DNA of 64,000 bases from Margaritispora aquatica (taxonomy: Eukaryota > Ascomycota > Leotiomycetes > Helotiales > Discinellaceae). The stretch covers positions 310,001 to 374,000 of the forward strand of contig VJWN01000006.1 of the NCBI GenBank assembly GCA_007644065.1. The letters are read 5' to 3'. Below are positions 37,212-47,081 of this stretch, piece after piece. The notes below the pieces were generated by a model that saw only the letters and a list, made by a program, of their open reading frames with translations, was not told the origin of the DNA and did not search any database. The stretch's first letter is position 1. Each line of letters begins with the position of its first letter. Made by a program: the position numbers and the translations under genes.

Positions 37212-39743
37212 TTAACTTCCACGTCCACGTCCTCGACCACGACCACGACCTCCCTTAGAGCCTCGACCTGCTCGGGTAATCATATTGGATGGTCTACCTG
37301 CCTTCTGGTTGATCCCACCACGCCCCCGACCATGGAAAGGAATCTGCGCATTGTGATGAGAATCTGAATAGGAGCGATCCGACGGCATTTCATACCGTGG
37401 ATCTTCTCCGTCGGCAAATACATTTTCATAAGCATTGCGATATGGAGCACCAGGGCTTGCAGGACGTTTTGGTAGACCATGGCTTGGTCGCGCATCTTGT
37501 CTGCCATTGAACTTGATTTGGCCACGTTCTGCAGCATGTATCTTGGGACGAATAAAACTTTCTCCATCGTCGCTACTATCCTCAAATGTTATGGGATCAT
37601 TAGCCTTTCCCTTGATACTGAAGCCGTTCTTCGCCGGTATTGAATAATCAATACCAGCGGACAAGGCACGCCTGTCGCTGGTAGGGTCTACATATTTGTT
37701 GAGATTGGGTTCAGACCATGTGAATCCGCCTGTGAGGATACGACCATTGCGCAAGCCACAATCAGGACCAAAGTGATTGCTTCCACCACAGAAATAGCAA
37801 TCAATTGGGATGTGTTTGACTGTGCGGATCCCATTCGGTTTGGGGAAGAAGCTGCGCCATATCCGATGGCACTCTGTTTCCAGATGCTCCTTTAATCCAC
37901 AGAAATCGCATTGTAGTTCGGATCTAGGAACTCCAAGCTTTTCAGGGCACTCTTCTCTTGTGTGTCCGCGCTCGCGACACTTCGAACACCGCTGACGGTC
38001 TGGGCAGCGAAACGTAGAATGACGCTCTTTACAACTCGAGCAGGAAAGTTCTGGACATTGTGCCTCATCATGCCCCAGGCTGCTGCATGCCAGGCAATGA
38101 CTAGTTGCTGTGGTTGTTTTGACTGCAGTGGAAGGGAAGTATCTTTCTTGTAATGAAAGCTGTAAATCATTCAGCTTGACGTCAACGACACCTCTATCTG
38201 ATGACGTGGAAAGCATTGATGCTTCACCGTCTTCTGACGTTTCGTCGTCTTCAATCATGATAACATCATCGTCCTCAGAATCTTCATCACGAACAACTAC
38301 ATTTGAGACAGATCCAGGCTCTGCTGTGTTTGATTGAGATGGTTGTACTGAAGGAGACAAAGCGATCCTACGCTTTGCTTCGGCTACCGCTTGCTCAAGT
38401 GTGAAAACATTGTTGTCTGGGGAAGACAAACTTTTAATGATTTTACGCCACGAGTCCTCGTCGCCATAATGATTCGTGTAAAAAAATCTGACGTAGACGT
38501 TAAATGCATTTGCGAGAGAACTTGATGCCAATGCAGACCAATCTGAAGGATTTGAAGTTAAGAAGTGCACCGCCCATTCGTTATAGGAGATTTCTGGGAA
38601 CTTAATCGGCAAACCTTGAGAATCAAAATTTGGAATTACAACAAAGCCGACCTTGCCTTTAGAGTACTTTGTAATTTGGTCGTACTTCCGAGGATACTGT
38701 GTGTCTCCATTGTAAACAAGAAGAGCTTTGTCTTTTAGAGCCGTGGGAAGTGGCCATCCATGTTGAGACATGAGCTTGCCTACTTCGAGAGTCGTCAACT
38801 CAACTTTAGCTAGAGCATTTTTTTGCTTATCTGCTTTGGTTGGTTTCACATTGGCGTCTTCTCTTTCGACATGCTGTTGAAGGCTGGGTTTCTCCTTGTC
38901 CGATTTCTGTTGCAATTCGGAATCAGCAACCAAATGCAGGCGTCTGGCATGGTTGTATGCCCCTCTTTCCTTCGAAGACAGCGCTGCAACTTGTGCTTTC
39001 TTGAGCCATTTGAATGGTGGAAGTGGTGTCTCCATGGCAGCTAGTTCTGCGAGCAACTCTTCCCTCGTTGCCTTTGTTTTCTTCCGACGTTCCCGTGGTT
39101 TCTTAGATTGAGGAGCTGATGTTGTGTCTTGCAGTTCCACATCGGATAGTATAGGCGTGACAATTGCATCGTTGCTCTCTGAGAATGTGGGATTTTGTAG
39201 CATCGTATCACTCATCTCGAGCTCCTGATCAGTAGGAGCTGCGTGGATCTCTGATATACCACCACTTAGATCTTTGGATATTGCCATTGGAATTGTGCGA
39301 CCCTTTTTGGTCCCGAACGATGTTCTTAGTCCTTTAATGGTGGCGTTATTCCAGGAAGGTTTGATAGGAGGCATTGTAGCTATTCGAGCTTCTTCCTGAC
39401 GCATGTTTTGCGCTGCTTCTTGGATTCGAGTCCCGTCTTGAGATTCTTTGGTTAATGGTGGAGTTTTGTTGTGGGCTATTATAGTTGAAGATGCATTTAC
39501 ACCAGACATGCTTGTCTCAGCTTCACTTTTCGAAGTTGATACTGCCGGCGGCGCAAAATCTGTGACTGTCTCGAATTTCGAAGATGATGGCTCGTAGCTC
39601 AATGAAGCTCCTCTGGCACGTTTGTGCAGTCCACTGTCTTCGACACCTTGTAGTTCTTGATCTTGCGTTGCTTCTTCAAAACCGCGCTTCCTCCCAGCGA
39701 GTAGTGTGCGGGAATCTTCAGAATCATCTTGGAGGCTTGCCAT
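37212..39743 (-). CDS. AIR1: AIR1/AIR2-type zinc-knuckle protein with long N-terminal extension
   Basis: Single exon of 843 aa. Air proteins are the RNA-binding subunit of the nuclear TRAMP complex (Trf4/5 poly(A) polymerase plus Mtr4 helicase), which feeds aberrant RNAs to the exosome. Five CCHC knuckles lie at about residues 548-663: CLACSSLGHDEAQC, CSSCKERHSTFRC (one residue short), CSKCRERGHTREEC, CDFCGLKEHLETEC and CYFCGGSNHFGPDC. Between knuckles 4 and 5 is IWRSF, matching the IWRXY motif that in yeast is needed for TRAMP integrity, with Phe for Tyr. The C-terminus is an RG-rich tail (GRGRGRGRG). The 540-residue N-terminus, absent from the 340-360 aa yeast proteins, has a disordered part and a folded-looking block with SKGKVGFVVIPNFDSQGLPI and NEWAVHFLTSNPSDW. 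It lies in the same window as exosome subunit RRP42, with no shared regulation implied. Confidence 0.85.
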   Translation of the reverse strand: MASLQDDSEDSRTLLAGRKRGFEEATQDQELQGVEDSGLHKRARGASLSYEPSSSKFETVTDFAPPAVSTSKSEAETSMSGVNASSTIIAHNKTPPLTKESQDGTRIQEAAQNMRQEEARIATMPPIKPSWNNATIKGLRTSFGTKKGRTIPMAISKDLSGGISEIHAAPTDQELEMSDTMLQNPTFSESNDAIVTPILSDVELQDTTSAPQSKKPRERRKKTKATREELLAELAAMETPLPPFKWLKKAQVAALSSKERGAYNHARRLHLVADSELQQKSDKEKPSLQQHVEREDANVKPTKADKQKNALAKVELTTLEVGKLMSQHGWPLPTALKDKALLVYNGDTQYPRKYDQITKYSKGKVGFVVIPNFDSQGLPIKFPEISYNEWAVHFLTSNPSDWSALASSSLANAFNVYVRFFYTNHYGDEDSWRKIIKSLSSPDNNVFTLEQAVAEAKRRIALSPSVQPSQSNTAEPGSVSNVVVRDEDSEDDDVIMIEDDETSEDGEASMLSTSSDRGVVDVKLNDLQLSLQERYFPSTAVKTTTATSHCLACSSLGHDEAQCPELSCSSCKERHSTFRCPDRQRCSKCRERGHTREECPEKLGVPRSELQCDFCGLKEHLETECHRIWRSFFPKPNGIRTVKHIPIDCYFCGGSNHFGPDCGLRNGRILTGGFTWSEPNLNKYVDPTSDRRALSAGIDYSIPAKNGFSIKGKANDPITFEDSSDDGESFIRPKIHAAERGQIKFNGRQDARPSHGLPKRPASPGAPYRNAYENVFADGEDPRYEMPSDRSYSDSHHNAQIPFHGRGRGGINQKAGRPSNMITRAGRGSKGGRGRGRGRGRGS

Positions 39744-40613
39744 CTTGAGATACCCAATGAGCGTGGGTGACCGTAGAAACGGTATGGGAAATGTGAAATG
39801 AAGGTCGGGAATCGCGAAGATCCTACAACATTAGTGAACTCTGAAGTGAGTGCAGCACTTGATAGAGATTTCAGAGTGCTGAACAATTGTTGGTACGATT
39901 AATACCCGAGCAGTCAGGACAATACAAACCTGTTGCAATTGTCGATGATAATGTAATGTTCTCGTGGGCGTGTTGTCGCGATATCCAAATCCACAAGGCT
40001 AAGGTATTATAAAATAATTTTCCCAGATGACGACGGGCAGTGTGCAGCCGGCCCGGAGTCTGCAATGACCCCGTGTACGGCCTGCGACCTGGACATTACT
40101 ACCTACCTACCTAGCTTTTTGCGGCTCATATTCAACCCTGGGCTTGTCGTACTCTATCCCATCTCAACCAACCACATATTGTACACATACACACATTCAA
40201 TACAATACAATACCATACTTCTATGCCATCCGCGGATTCTGCCCTTCAATTGAACAAGTAGACTCTTGGCTCTGTTCAGTTTTCTACCCATTCTATCATC
40301 CTGACACAAAGCTGGTACAGTATTCTTTAGTAAGTTGATTACGCTCTCTTTCATCTGCCTCGTCATTGATTTTCATTCAATTAAGATGCTGACTTGTGCC
40401 CTAGCCAGCCAAGGTCGTATTCAGAACAAAAGCCCGATAGTGTTCCTCTTCCGAATCACTTCTTGAATACAACACACGCTCTGAAGAGCGTCAACGATCT
40501 TCAAAATTTCCTCTCCGAATACCGCCAAAGTGTCTTCCCCAATACTCTTACCTCGAACCGTCTCCTACGACGCGAGCTCAAAACCTCCCCGTCCGAGTGG
40601 TCCGTATAGAGCC
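39744..40613. promoter_or_regulatory. Divergent promoter region AIR-like / ORM
   Basis: 870 bp lie between divergent start codons. The stretch 40100-40260 is rich in acctaccta and acacatacaca tracts. The ORM leader may contain an intron. No specific site can be assigned. Confidence 0.45.
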
Positions 40614-41318
40614 ATGAGCGAACAAAAGGTTGGGCGCCGGCGACGGTCTAGCAGTTTGTTATATCAGGAACCCCCCGAGACTCTAGAGCACATGAGTGAT
40701 CAGGCAGCTTTGCCCAATCTGAATGCGAACTGGGTGAATGCAAAGGGTCAGTCTTCCTGGAAGCACATGATAGTACGAAGGTGGTCCTAGTTGTTCATAC
40801 TTGAGCTTGACTTTCGGACCGGCGTGATGGACAGTTTTGCTGATATATTACGTTTAGGCGCATGGACGATACATTTGGTGTTAATTGCTTGCCTGAAGAT
40901 CCTTTTCGACATAATTCCCGGCGTCTCGCAGGAAACTTCTTGGACACTAACCAACATCTCCTACATGTTTGGTTCTTTCTTGATGTTTCACTGGGTTAGA
41001 GGCGTACCATTCGAGTTCAATGCTGGGGCATACGATAACCTCAACATGTGGGAGCAAATCGATAACGGAGCTCAGTACACGCCTGCCAAGAAGTTCCTAC
41101 TTAGTGTGCCAATCGTTTTATTTTTACTGAGCACACACTATACTCATTATGACCTGACTTACTTTACCATCAATTTCCTAGCGGTGCTAGGAGTTGTGAT
41201 TCCAAAGCTGCCCTACGTATGTTGCAGCCTTATTAATGTGGAGTCATCCAACTAACCAGTTCTACAGAGCCATCGAACCAGAGTTGGCTTATTCTCAGGT
41301 GCTCCAGACGACAGGTAG
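40614..41318 (+). CDS. ORM1: ORM1/ORM2-family sphingolipid regulator (ORMDL)
   Basis: Exons 40614-40746, 40858-41216 and 41268-41318 give 180 aa. ORM proteins are ER membrane proteins that bind and inhibit serine palmitoyltransferase, so controlling sphingolipid synthesis. The N-terminus has GRRRRSSSLL, matching the RRRRSSS region of yeast Orm1/2 whose serines are phosphorylated by Ypk1 to release the inhibition; that regulation is likely kept. The conserved core follows: NANWVNAKGAWTIHLVLI (joined across intron 1), LFDIIPGVSQETSWTLTN, MFHWVRGVPFEFNAGAYDNL, MWEQIDNGAQYTPAKKFLL and LLSTHYTHYD. The third exon is 51 nt and adds SHRTRVGLFSGAPDDR, again matching the family. About four membrane helices. 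Confidence 0.95.
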
Positions 41319-41949
41319 CACATTGATCATTGCATGGTAGGCGTTTGTAAGATATTTCGGGGGTGGCGGTCTGTTCAAGATGAATACAAGATTATACATG
41401 GCAAAACATGCCCCATGAAAGGATGTATCTAGGTCAGGAAAAGGAGTTATCGTCAGTCTTGGCTACGTCAAATCAGCATTTTAGGAGTTGGTCCTCTTCC
41501 AACTGCTCCGGGATTCCGAAAATTTGTCGGTTCGTATCTCGTTCTCCAATGATACCAACTTAAACCGATGTCCAGTATGCCCTTCCATGATGTGTCCAGT
41601 GTCTCGCTAGTACTTTCCTCCAAGGATAGTCATGACTAACTCTGGTAAGCGCTACTGGCATCAAAGTCCGTTTACAACAATGCTTAAAAAAGTTGGGTCT
41701 TGGTTGGGGTTCATCCGCCTCCCCTCACAAGACTATGAGCTTCGATCAACTATTTTTTTTATGAGGTCAAGATCTCAATTTGTGTCGTCATCTTGTGTTG
41801 GCTTCCGTCTCTTACCCTGGTGGGAGCATGTGTGGTTGTTTCGTTGTTGAATAAGCCTCTCTTTTGCTCTCCTCCCACAAATTTTCATATATTCGCTTTT
41901 CGTCCTGGCCTACAGTCAATCACTCCACGGTTAACGTTCGAGAGCAAAT
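41319..41949. other. Intergenic, no supported gene
   Basis: 631 bp between the ORM 3' end and the GPI-protein gene start, including the latter's promoter. Nothing else seen. Confidence 0.5.
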
Positions 41950-43416
41950 ATGAAGACCTCACTTCCTGTCATCGCCTTTGCGGCGCTTGTATCTGCGGAT
42001 TTGGCACCTCGCCCACACTATCTTACCAAAGATGTTGGTATTGATCCAATGCCCACTCCAATTCCTTTTCCAGATCCTGTCACTACCAGCGAGACAAAGT
42101 CTGTTTCGTCCACCGAAATTGTCAAGCTCCCTGAGTCCTCGTGGTCTTCTTCAACAGAGTCTATCTGGATTCCCACGACTCCCTCTGTCAAGCCAACGTC
42201 TGAATCGGTCCAGCCAACTTCTAAGCCTACGCCAGAGAGCACTCAGATCAAGGAAAGCAAGGAGCCAGAAAAGGCCACCACATCCGAGGAAGCGAAATCC
42301 AAGGTCACTGTCATAAGCACTGAAGTCAAGAAGACCCTCGCCACGGACTCAGAGGATTCAACATGGGCATCAACCTCGCAGCCAGCCAAATCAACTTCTG
42401 AACCCGTAAAGGAAAACATTGAATCATCGAAGTCTACCATTCTCGTTCCTACTAAGAACGAAACAACTGCTATTAAGACTTCCAGCTCTTCGTAAGTTCA
42501 TTTCAAGCTATCACTCACATCAAACGATATGTTTCTCACAGTTTAAAGCCAAGCCGTAACACCAAGCATCTCTATTGTTACCGTTACCAGCACCAGCATT
42601 GATAAGCATGGCAAAACTGTGGTGTCGACAATTACAAAGCCTTGCCCATCGACATCTACCCAAAGCTCGAAGATATACAGCCAGACAACTTCATACCCTA
42701 CCCAGTCAAGTGTTTCGTACACCACCATCACAAGCACAAAGATTGACAAGGTTGGCAAGACTGTCATTTCTACCTTAACTCAGCCTTGCCCAAAAACCTC
42801 TGCCCCTGTCACTTCCAAGGCGATCTCTTCCCAGGCCTTTTGGCCCAACACCACTATGCCAACGGTTACCGTCACTAGCACAAGCATCGCGAAGATTGGC
42901 AAGACCATCACCTCGTTAATCACAACACCTTGTCCAACTTCCACCAACCAGAGTTCAAGAAGCATCGTCACTCTCAAGTCAACAAGCATCGAGACCGTCA
43001 CTAAGCCAACTCCAACCGCTATCTCCACGAAGCAAGGCAGCATCAGCAGTTCTTTCCAGCAGTCCACAATTTTCGTTGTCAGCACACCCACCACAAAGCC
43101 AGTCATTATACAGTCAACTTCTACAGCTCAAGGCAGTGTTACTACTACCGCCCAGCGACCCACGACAAGCTCTATGAGACAAAATACTATCGTCACCAGC
43201 GCCAAGGGCAGCGTTACATCCGTTGTTCAGCCTACTACTGCCATCAGCAGCCAGCCAGCTCGAACAACCTACGCTCCATCTCCAACTGTGCCCAGCAGCA
43301 GCGCAAGCGCTAGCAGAACTGCTCCTACTGTGATTTTCACTGCTGGAGCAGCAAACCCTGCTTCTCCTGCATTTGCACTGGCTGCTGCGGGTGCCATCGC
43401 CTTCCTTGCTTTGTAA
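41950..43416 (+). CDS. GPI-anchored Ser/Thr-rich cell-wall protein with three internal repeats
   Basis: Exons 41950-42491 and 42549-43416 give 469 aa. The intron runs GTAAGT...TTTAAAG, and the acceptor lies just after an in-frame TAA. A signal peptide (MKTSLPVIAFAALVSA) and a C-terminal hydrophobic tail (SPAFALAAAGAIAFLAL) after a small-residue region (TAGAANPAS) mark a secreted GPI-anchored protein. The body is Ser/Thr/Pro/Lys-rich and likely heavily O-mannosylated. Three repeats of about 50-75 residues share TxTSTxIxKxGKTxxSxxTxPCP: STSIDKHGKTVVSTITKPCP, STKIDKVGKTVISTLTQPCP and STSIAKIGKTITSLITTPCP. Each holds one Cys, so the repeats may crosslink. No enzyme domain is visible. It is probably a structural or adhesin-like wall protein. 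The repeat motif resembles those annotated in fungal mucin-like proteins, but I cannot name a family. Confidence 0.85.
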
Positions 43417-45176
43417 ATCCTGGCCGAGGATTGACTTTGCTTGCTTGTTTTTGATCTCTGCTTTGCTTTCTTTGGCTGGATACTTCTTACTGGATTTTGA
43501 ACTATGCATATTTTGTTACATTCTACCATTCCTCCTTTTACAACAACTTTGGGACTCTCCAATTCAGAGCACATGTCCGAATTCCTACCAGAAAGAGAGA
43601 GCTGGCAACATATCTGGTAGATTAGTTTTGCTGGCTCGATCCTTATTCGTTCATTCCATGGATATTGTTTCTATTGGGAATCGGATATGGGACTTCACAT
43701 ACTTCACTCATGAGATTTTTTTAGCTTGCAAACTCTCCTCCGCCAGATCCGTATCTCATTCAAGAGCACAAAAGTCGATGACGGAAAGCGTTTGTTTGAA
43801 AGAACCCCCCTCTCCTCGAGATTTAGGGAGAAGTGCGGGGGTGTGGGTTTGGGTACAAGCTAAAATGTCGGTTATCATTTTGTTGGGTTTTGAGGATGAA
43901 CATCGCAGTTTGGTTTTTGAGGGCAAATGCCAATTTATGGTGGTGGAGGTGATGGTGGTGAATCTATTGTCGTGGGGTACATGCATCCTTGGTTCAATTA
44001 TTTGTTTCAAAGTTCAAAATTTGGAGAAGTTGTTTTCGAGTACGAGAATGTAACGTGGGTATCATCAGCAGCAATTGTGAGGGCAATTTTTCTCAGTTAT
44101 CATCCAAGATACGAGAACAATAAGGGTGGGCAGTCGGGATATTATTTTTCTTTGGGTTTTACCAAAAGTTTACAGCACTCTCTCTTTCTTGGCCACGGCT
44201 GAGTGAGTTTTGTGTGTTGATATGATAGTTCCTCTGGCTTTTGAGCCGGGCTTAATGTTTAGTATGAGATGAGATGAGCAGTTTGGATTATGCAAGGAAC
44301 TGCGTGGCTTGTGTATCTAGAGATAATTTTATGCTGCTCGTCCTCTTGATATCTATATTGGTACTGATGGGTTTTCCCCTTGTTCTTGTGAAGAGGTGCA
44401 GAGATTATACATTAAGACTCAAGGTATGAACTTAGCCCTTTGGCACTCATGTCCTGCTCATGAAGTTTCCATCTTCTCAAGTGAATCTGAAATACCCGAG
44501 TCTTGGTTTCCCTCTTGGCATGTCAGCATATTTCCGGTAGGAATCCTGTTACTCTATCTCTTTATGCTGCCTCGTGTGCATTGGACCGCCCAGGAATATG
44601 GACTGATATTCGTGGCTGAGCTTTGATCTACCGTTCCTCTTGATGAGGCAACCTTACTTTGGTTCGGAGTATCCAAGTGTCGGGACGTTCACGTTGATGT
44701 TGATGTCCTCAAGATCCCTACTAGCTCTAAGACCAGGATTGTACGAACGAACAGACCAATCACAGCGACTCGGTACACAGATCAACATTATATGGATCCG
44801 TCCCACTTTTCGCTCGGCAACCTGAAGGGGCAGCTTGTCACAATCTTTCATTATACTTCGTTCTCACTCAACTGGTCAGTTCGTTTGTACATCTTTCGCT
44901 CGGCGAAGGTTGAGCCTGCTCGATGGCACCTACAATGTGCGTACTCAGTAGGCTTCAATATCCAACGGTACGAGAAGGTATATATATATCGAGGATGTCC
45001 AACTCCATACTTCTCCTATCTCTATTCTCAATAGTCAGTACAACTCACTTCACTCATTACTTCTTTCCTTGGCTTCATTTCTCGCTCTTCGCTTCATTCT
45101 TGCAAAGAGCCGTTTGCCTTTCAGAGCATCACTTGTCAGGGATCTTAATTTCGGAACTCCATTTTACTCATCCAAA
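43417..45176. other. 1.8-kb intergenic region, no supported gene
   Basis: A 226-codon open frame runs from inside the GPI-protein gene to 44053 on the plus strand, but it looks like a chance frame: its composition lacks protein character and it begins in the shadow of the coding sequence. The remainder is AT-rich, and the last part is the promoter of the RTA1-like gene. Confidence 0.5.
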
Positions 45177-46222
45177 ATGTCAAGCTGCAAAGGTATGTGC
45201 CAACAAGATCCACAGGATTAACTATACCTGATATCTTTAGCAATTGATACGGTCGACACCCACTGGAGCTTTTGCCCCAACATTGCAGCCGCCTATGTAT
45301 TCACTGTGTTGTTCGCCATAACGACCATCGCACATCTGGTGCAAGCAGTAATATACAAGAAGTCTTATGGCTGGGTCATCATCGCCTCGGGATTTGCCCA
45401 GTTCCTCTGTTACGTCTTTCGAATCCTCAGCATCATGCATCCAGAAAGCTTCTCCCACTATGCAGCATGGTTCATTCTCATCCTAGTTGCGCCTTTGTTC
45501 ACGAATGCCTTTGTTTATATGACGATGGGGAGGATGGTGTGGAATTTTGTCGACACTGCGAAGATATATGGCATAAGCGCGTCGCGATTCGGAACTTACT
45601 TCGTTATCTTAGATATAATGTTAGTGGAGTTTCTTGCTTGTCAGAAGGATCATGCTAATGGATGTTTGTGGCTAGAGCATTCTTCATTCAAATTGGTGGT
45701 GCTGCAACAGCTGTTGGGGAGGGTAAGGCACCTGACGATGTTCTTCGATGTAAGTCAATCCTGCAAGTCAAGTTCTGTACAAATTTGAACGCTCACTAAT
45801 AATCCCAAGCGCTACACGTTTATATGATAGGAGTTGGGATCCAACAGTTCTTCATCCTCGTCTTCTTTGCCTACGCTTTCAAATTCCATGCTGTGATCGC
45901 GAAACAGGATCCCCCTTCCAAATCCTCTCCGGTTCTACGGTTGCTGTACATTCTTTATGCCACACTGGTTTTGATCTCGATACGTATCGTCTTCCGCCTG
46001 ATCGAGTATTCGCAGGGTCTCACCAGCACTATTCCGGAACAGGAGGCCTATCAGTATTGCTTGGACTCCCTACCGATGTTGGTTGCACTCGCATTGCTGA
46101 ATCTGGTACACCCAGGTGCTGTCATGAGAGGAAAAGAAAGTGATATTCCTGGTAGGAAGGAGAGGAAGGCATTGGGTGGGAGGAAGCATACGGAGGGTCA
46201 CTTTATGCTTGTGTCTCAGTAG
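45177..46222 (+). CDS. RTA1-like lipid-translocating exporter family protein
   Basis: Exons 45177-45192, 45241-45619, 45676-45749 and 45810-46222 give 293 aa with about seven membrane helices. RTA1-family proteins (yeast Rta1, Rsb1, Pug1) are fungal plasma-membrane proteins linked to export of sphingoid bases, sterol-toxin tolerance and porphyrin traffic. Family marks are HWSFCPNIAAAYVFTVLF at the start, GFAQFLCYVFRILSIMHP, a helix ending LVAPLFTNAFVYMTMGRM, the QIGGAATAVGEG loop and FRLIEYSQG followed by a cytosolic basic tail. The first coding exon is only 16 nt (MSSCK plus one base), joined through a 48-nt intron; the match of AIDTVDTHWSFCP to the family start supports it, but a different upstream start is possible. 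Ligand unknown. Confidence 0.88.
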
Positions 46223-47081
46223 GAAACAGAAAGCAGCAAGAGTGAATTTTGAGAAAGGCGGTGTTATCTTTGCGGCTAGATAGAGAAGAGGTTCTGTGTA
46301 GTAGATCGGCGTTAGAAGAGGAAACAGTAGACAGGACTATAGATTTATAAGTATTAATTTGATGTTTTTAAGCTAGGCGACGACAAGAACAAGTAGTTCG
46401 ATTCCTTTTCAGCTCCCTTGTACAATGAATGATAAGGCGGGAGCCAAACTGCCCATATATTGCTCCTTTCTCTAAAAGATCATAACTGGCTGAATAGTTA
46501 CTAGAGTAGTGTGACCGTCATTAGAATACTACGTGGACGATTTTCGTACACCGAATTTTGACGAGTTTGTCATTCCACTTGACCATACCTTTTTCCCTGA
46601 ACAACATAGACTGTAGATGTGATATGTAGAAGGGAACAGATAAGCTGTATTTCTATACATTGCCAGGAATAATACGTCATCTGGTTTGATGGACGCAAAA
46701 TCGCATTTTGAAGGAGCTGTTAGTGGTGCATAGGCCAAGAGGGGTGCTGGGACAACTGCAGGTACATGGCTCCCCGGTTGGATCTGGTGGGGCTGGTGGA
46801 CCTCGATCTTAGAACATCAACCAGCCCTCAGTTCAGCCTTCAAGTCTCTCTTTCCTTTTACATATCTTTCAAGCAATTGACGATTTATGAGAGAAGCGAA
46901 TAGACTATGAATTGTTGCTTATACTAATATTGTACAATCACGCCGTCCATATTGTCCCAACGCTATCGTTATCCGAAAATCAGATATGTCAGCAGCGGCT
47001 AAGTTCGAACATTTCCTCTAGAGGAGTACCTTCACTACAAGGAAGTGTGATTGAAAAAGAGTAAATATTCAGTCAGGCGTT
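46223..47081. other. Intergenic, no supported gene
   Basis: 859 bp with only short open frames. The end is the promoter and leader of the zinc-cluster regulator. Confidence 0.5.

Noticed and set aside
43373..44053. 226-codon plus-strand open frame
   Set aside because: It starts inside the GPI-protein coding region in another frame, shows no domain, and its composition is unlike the neighbouring proteins.
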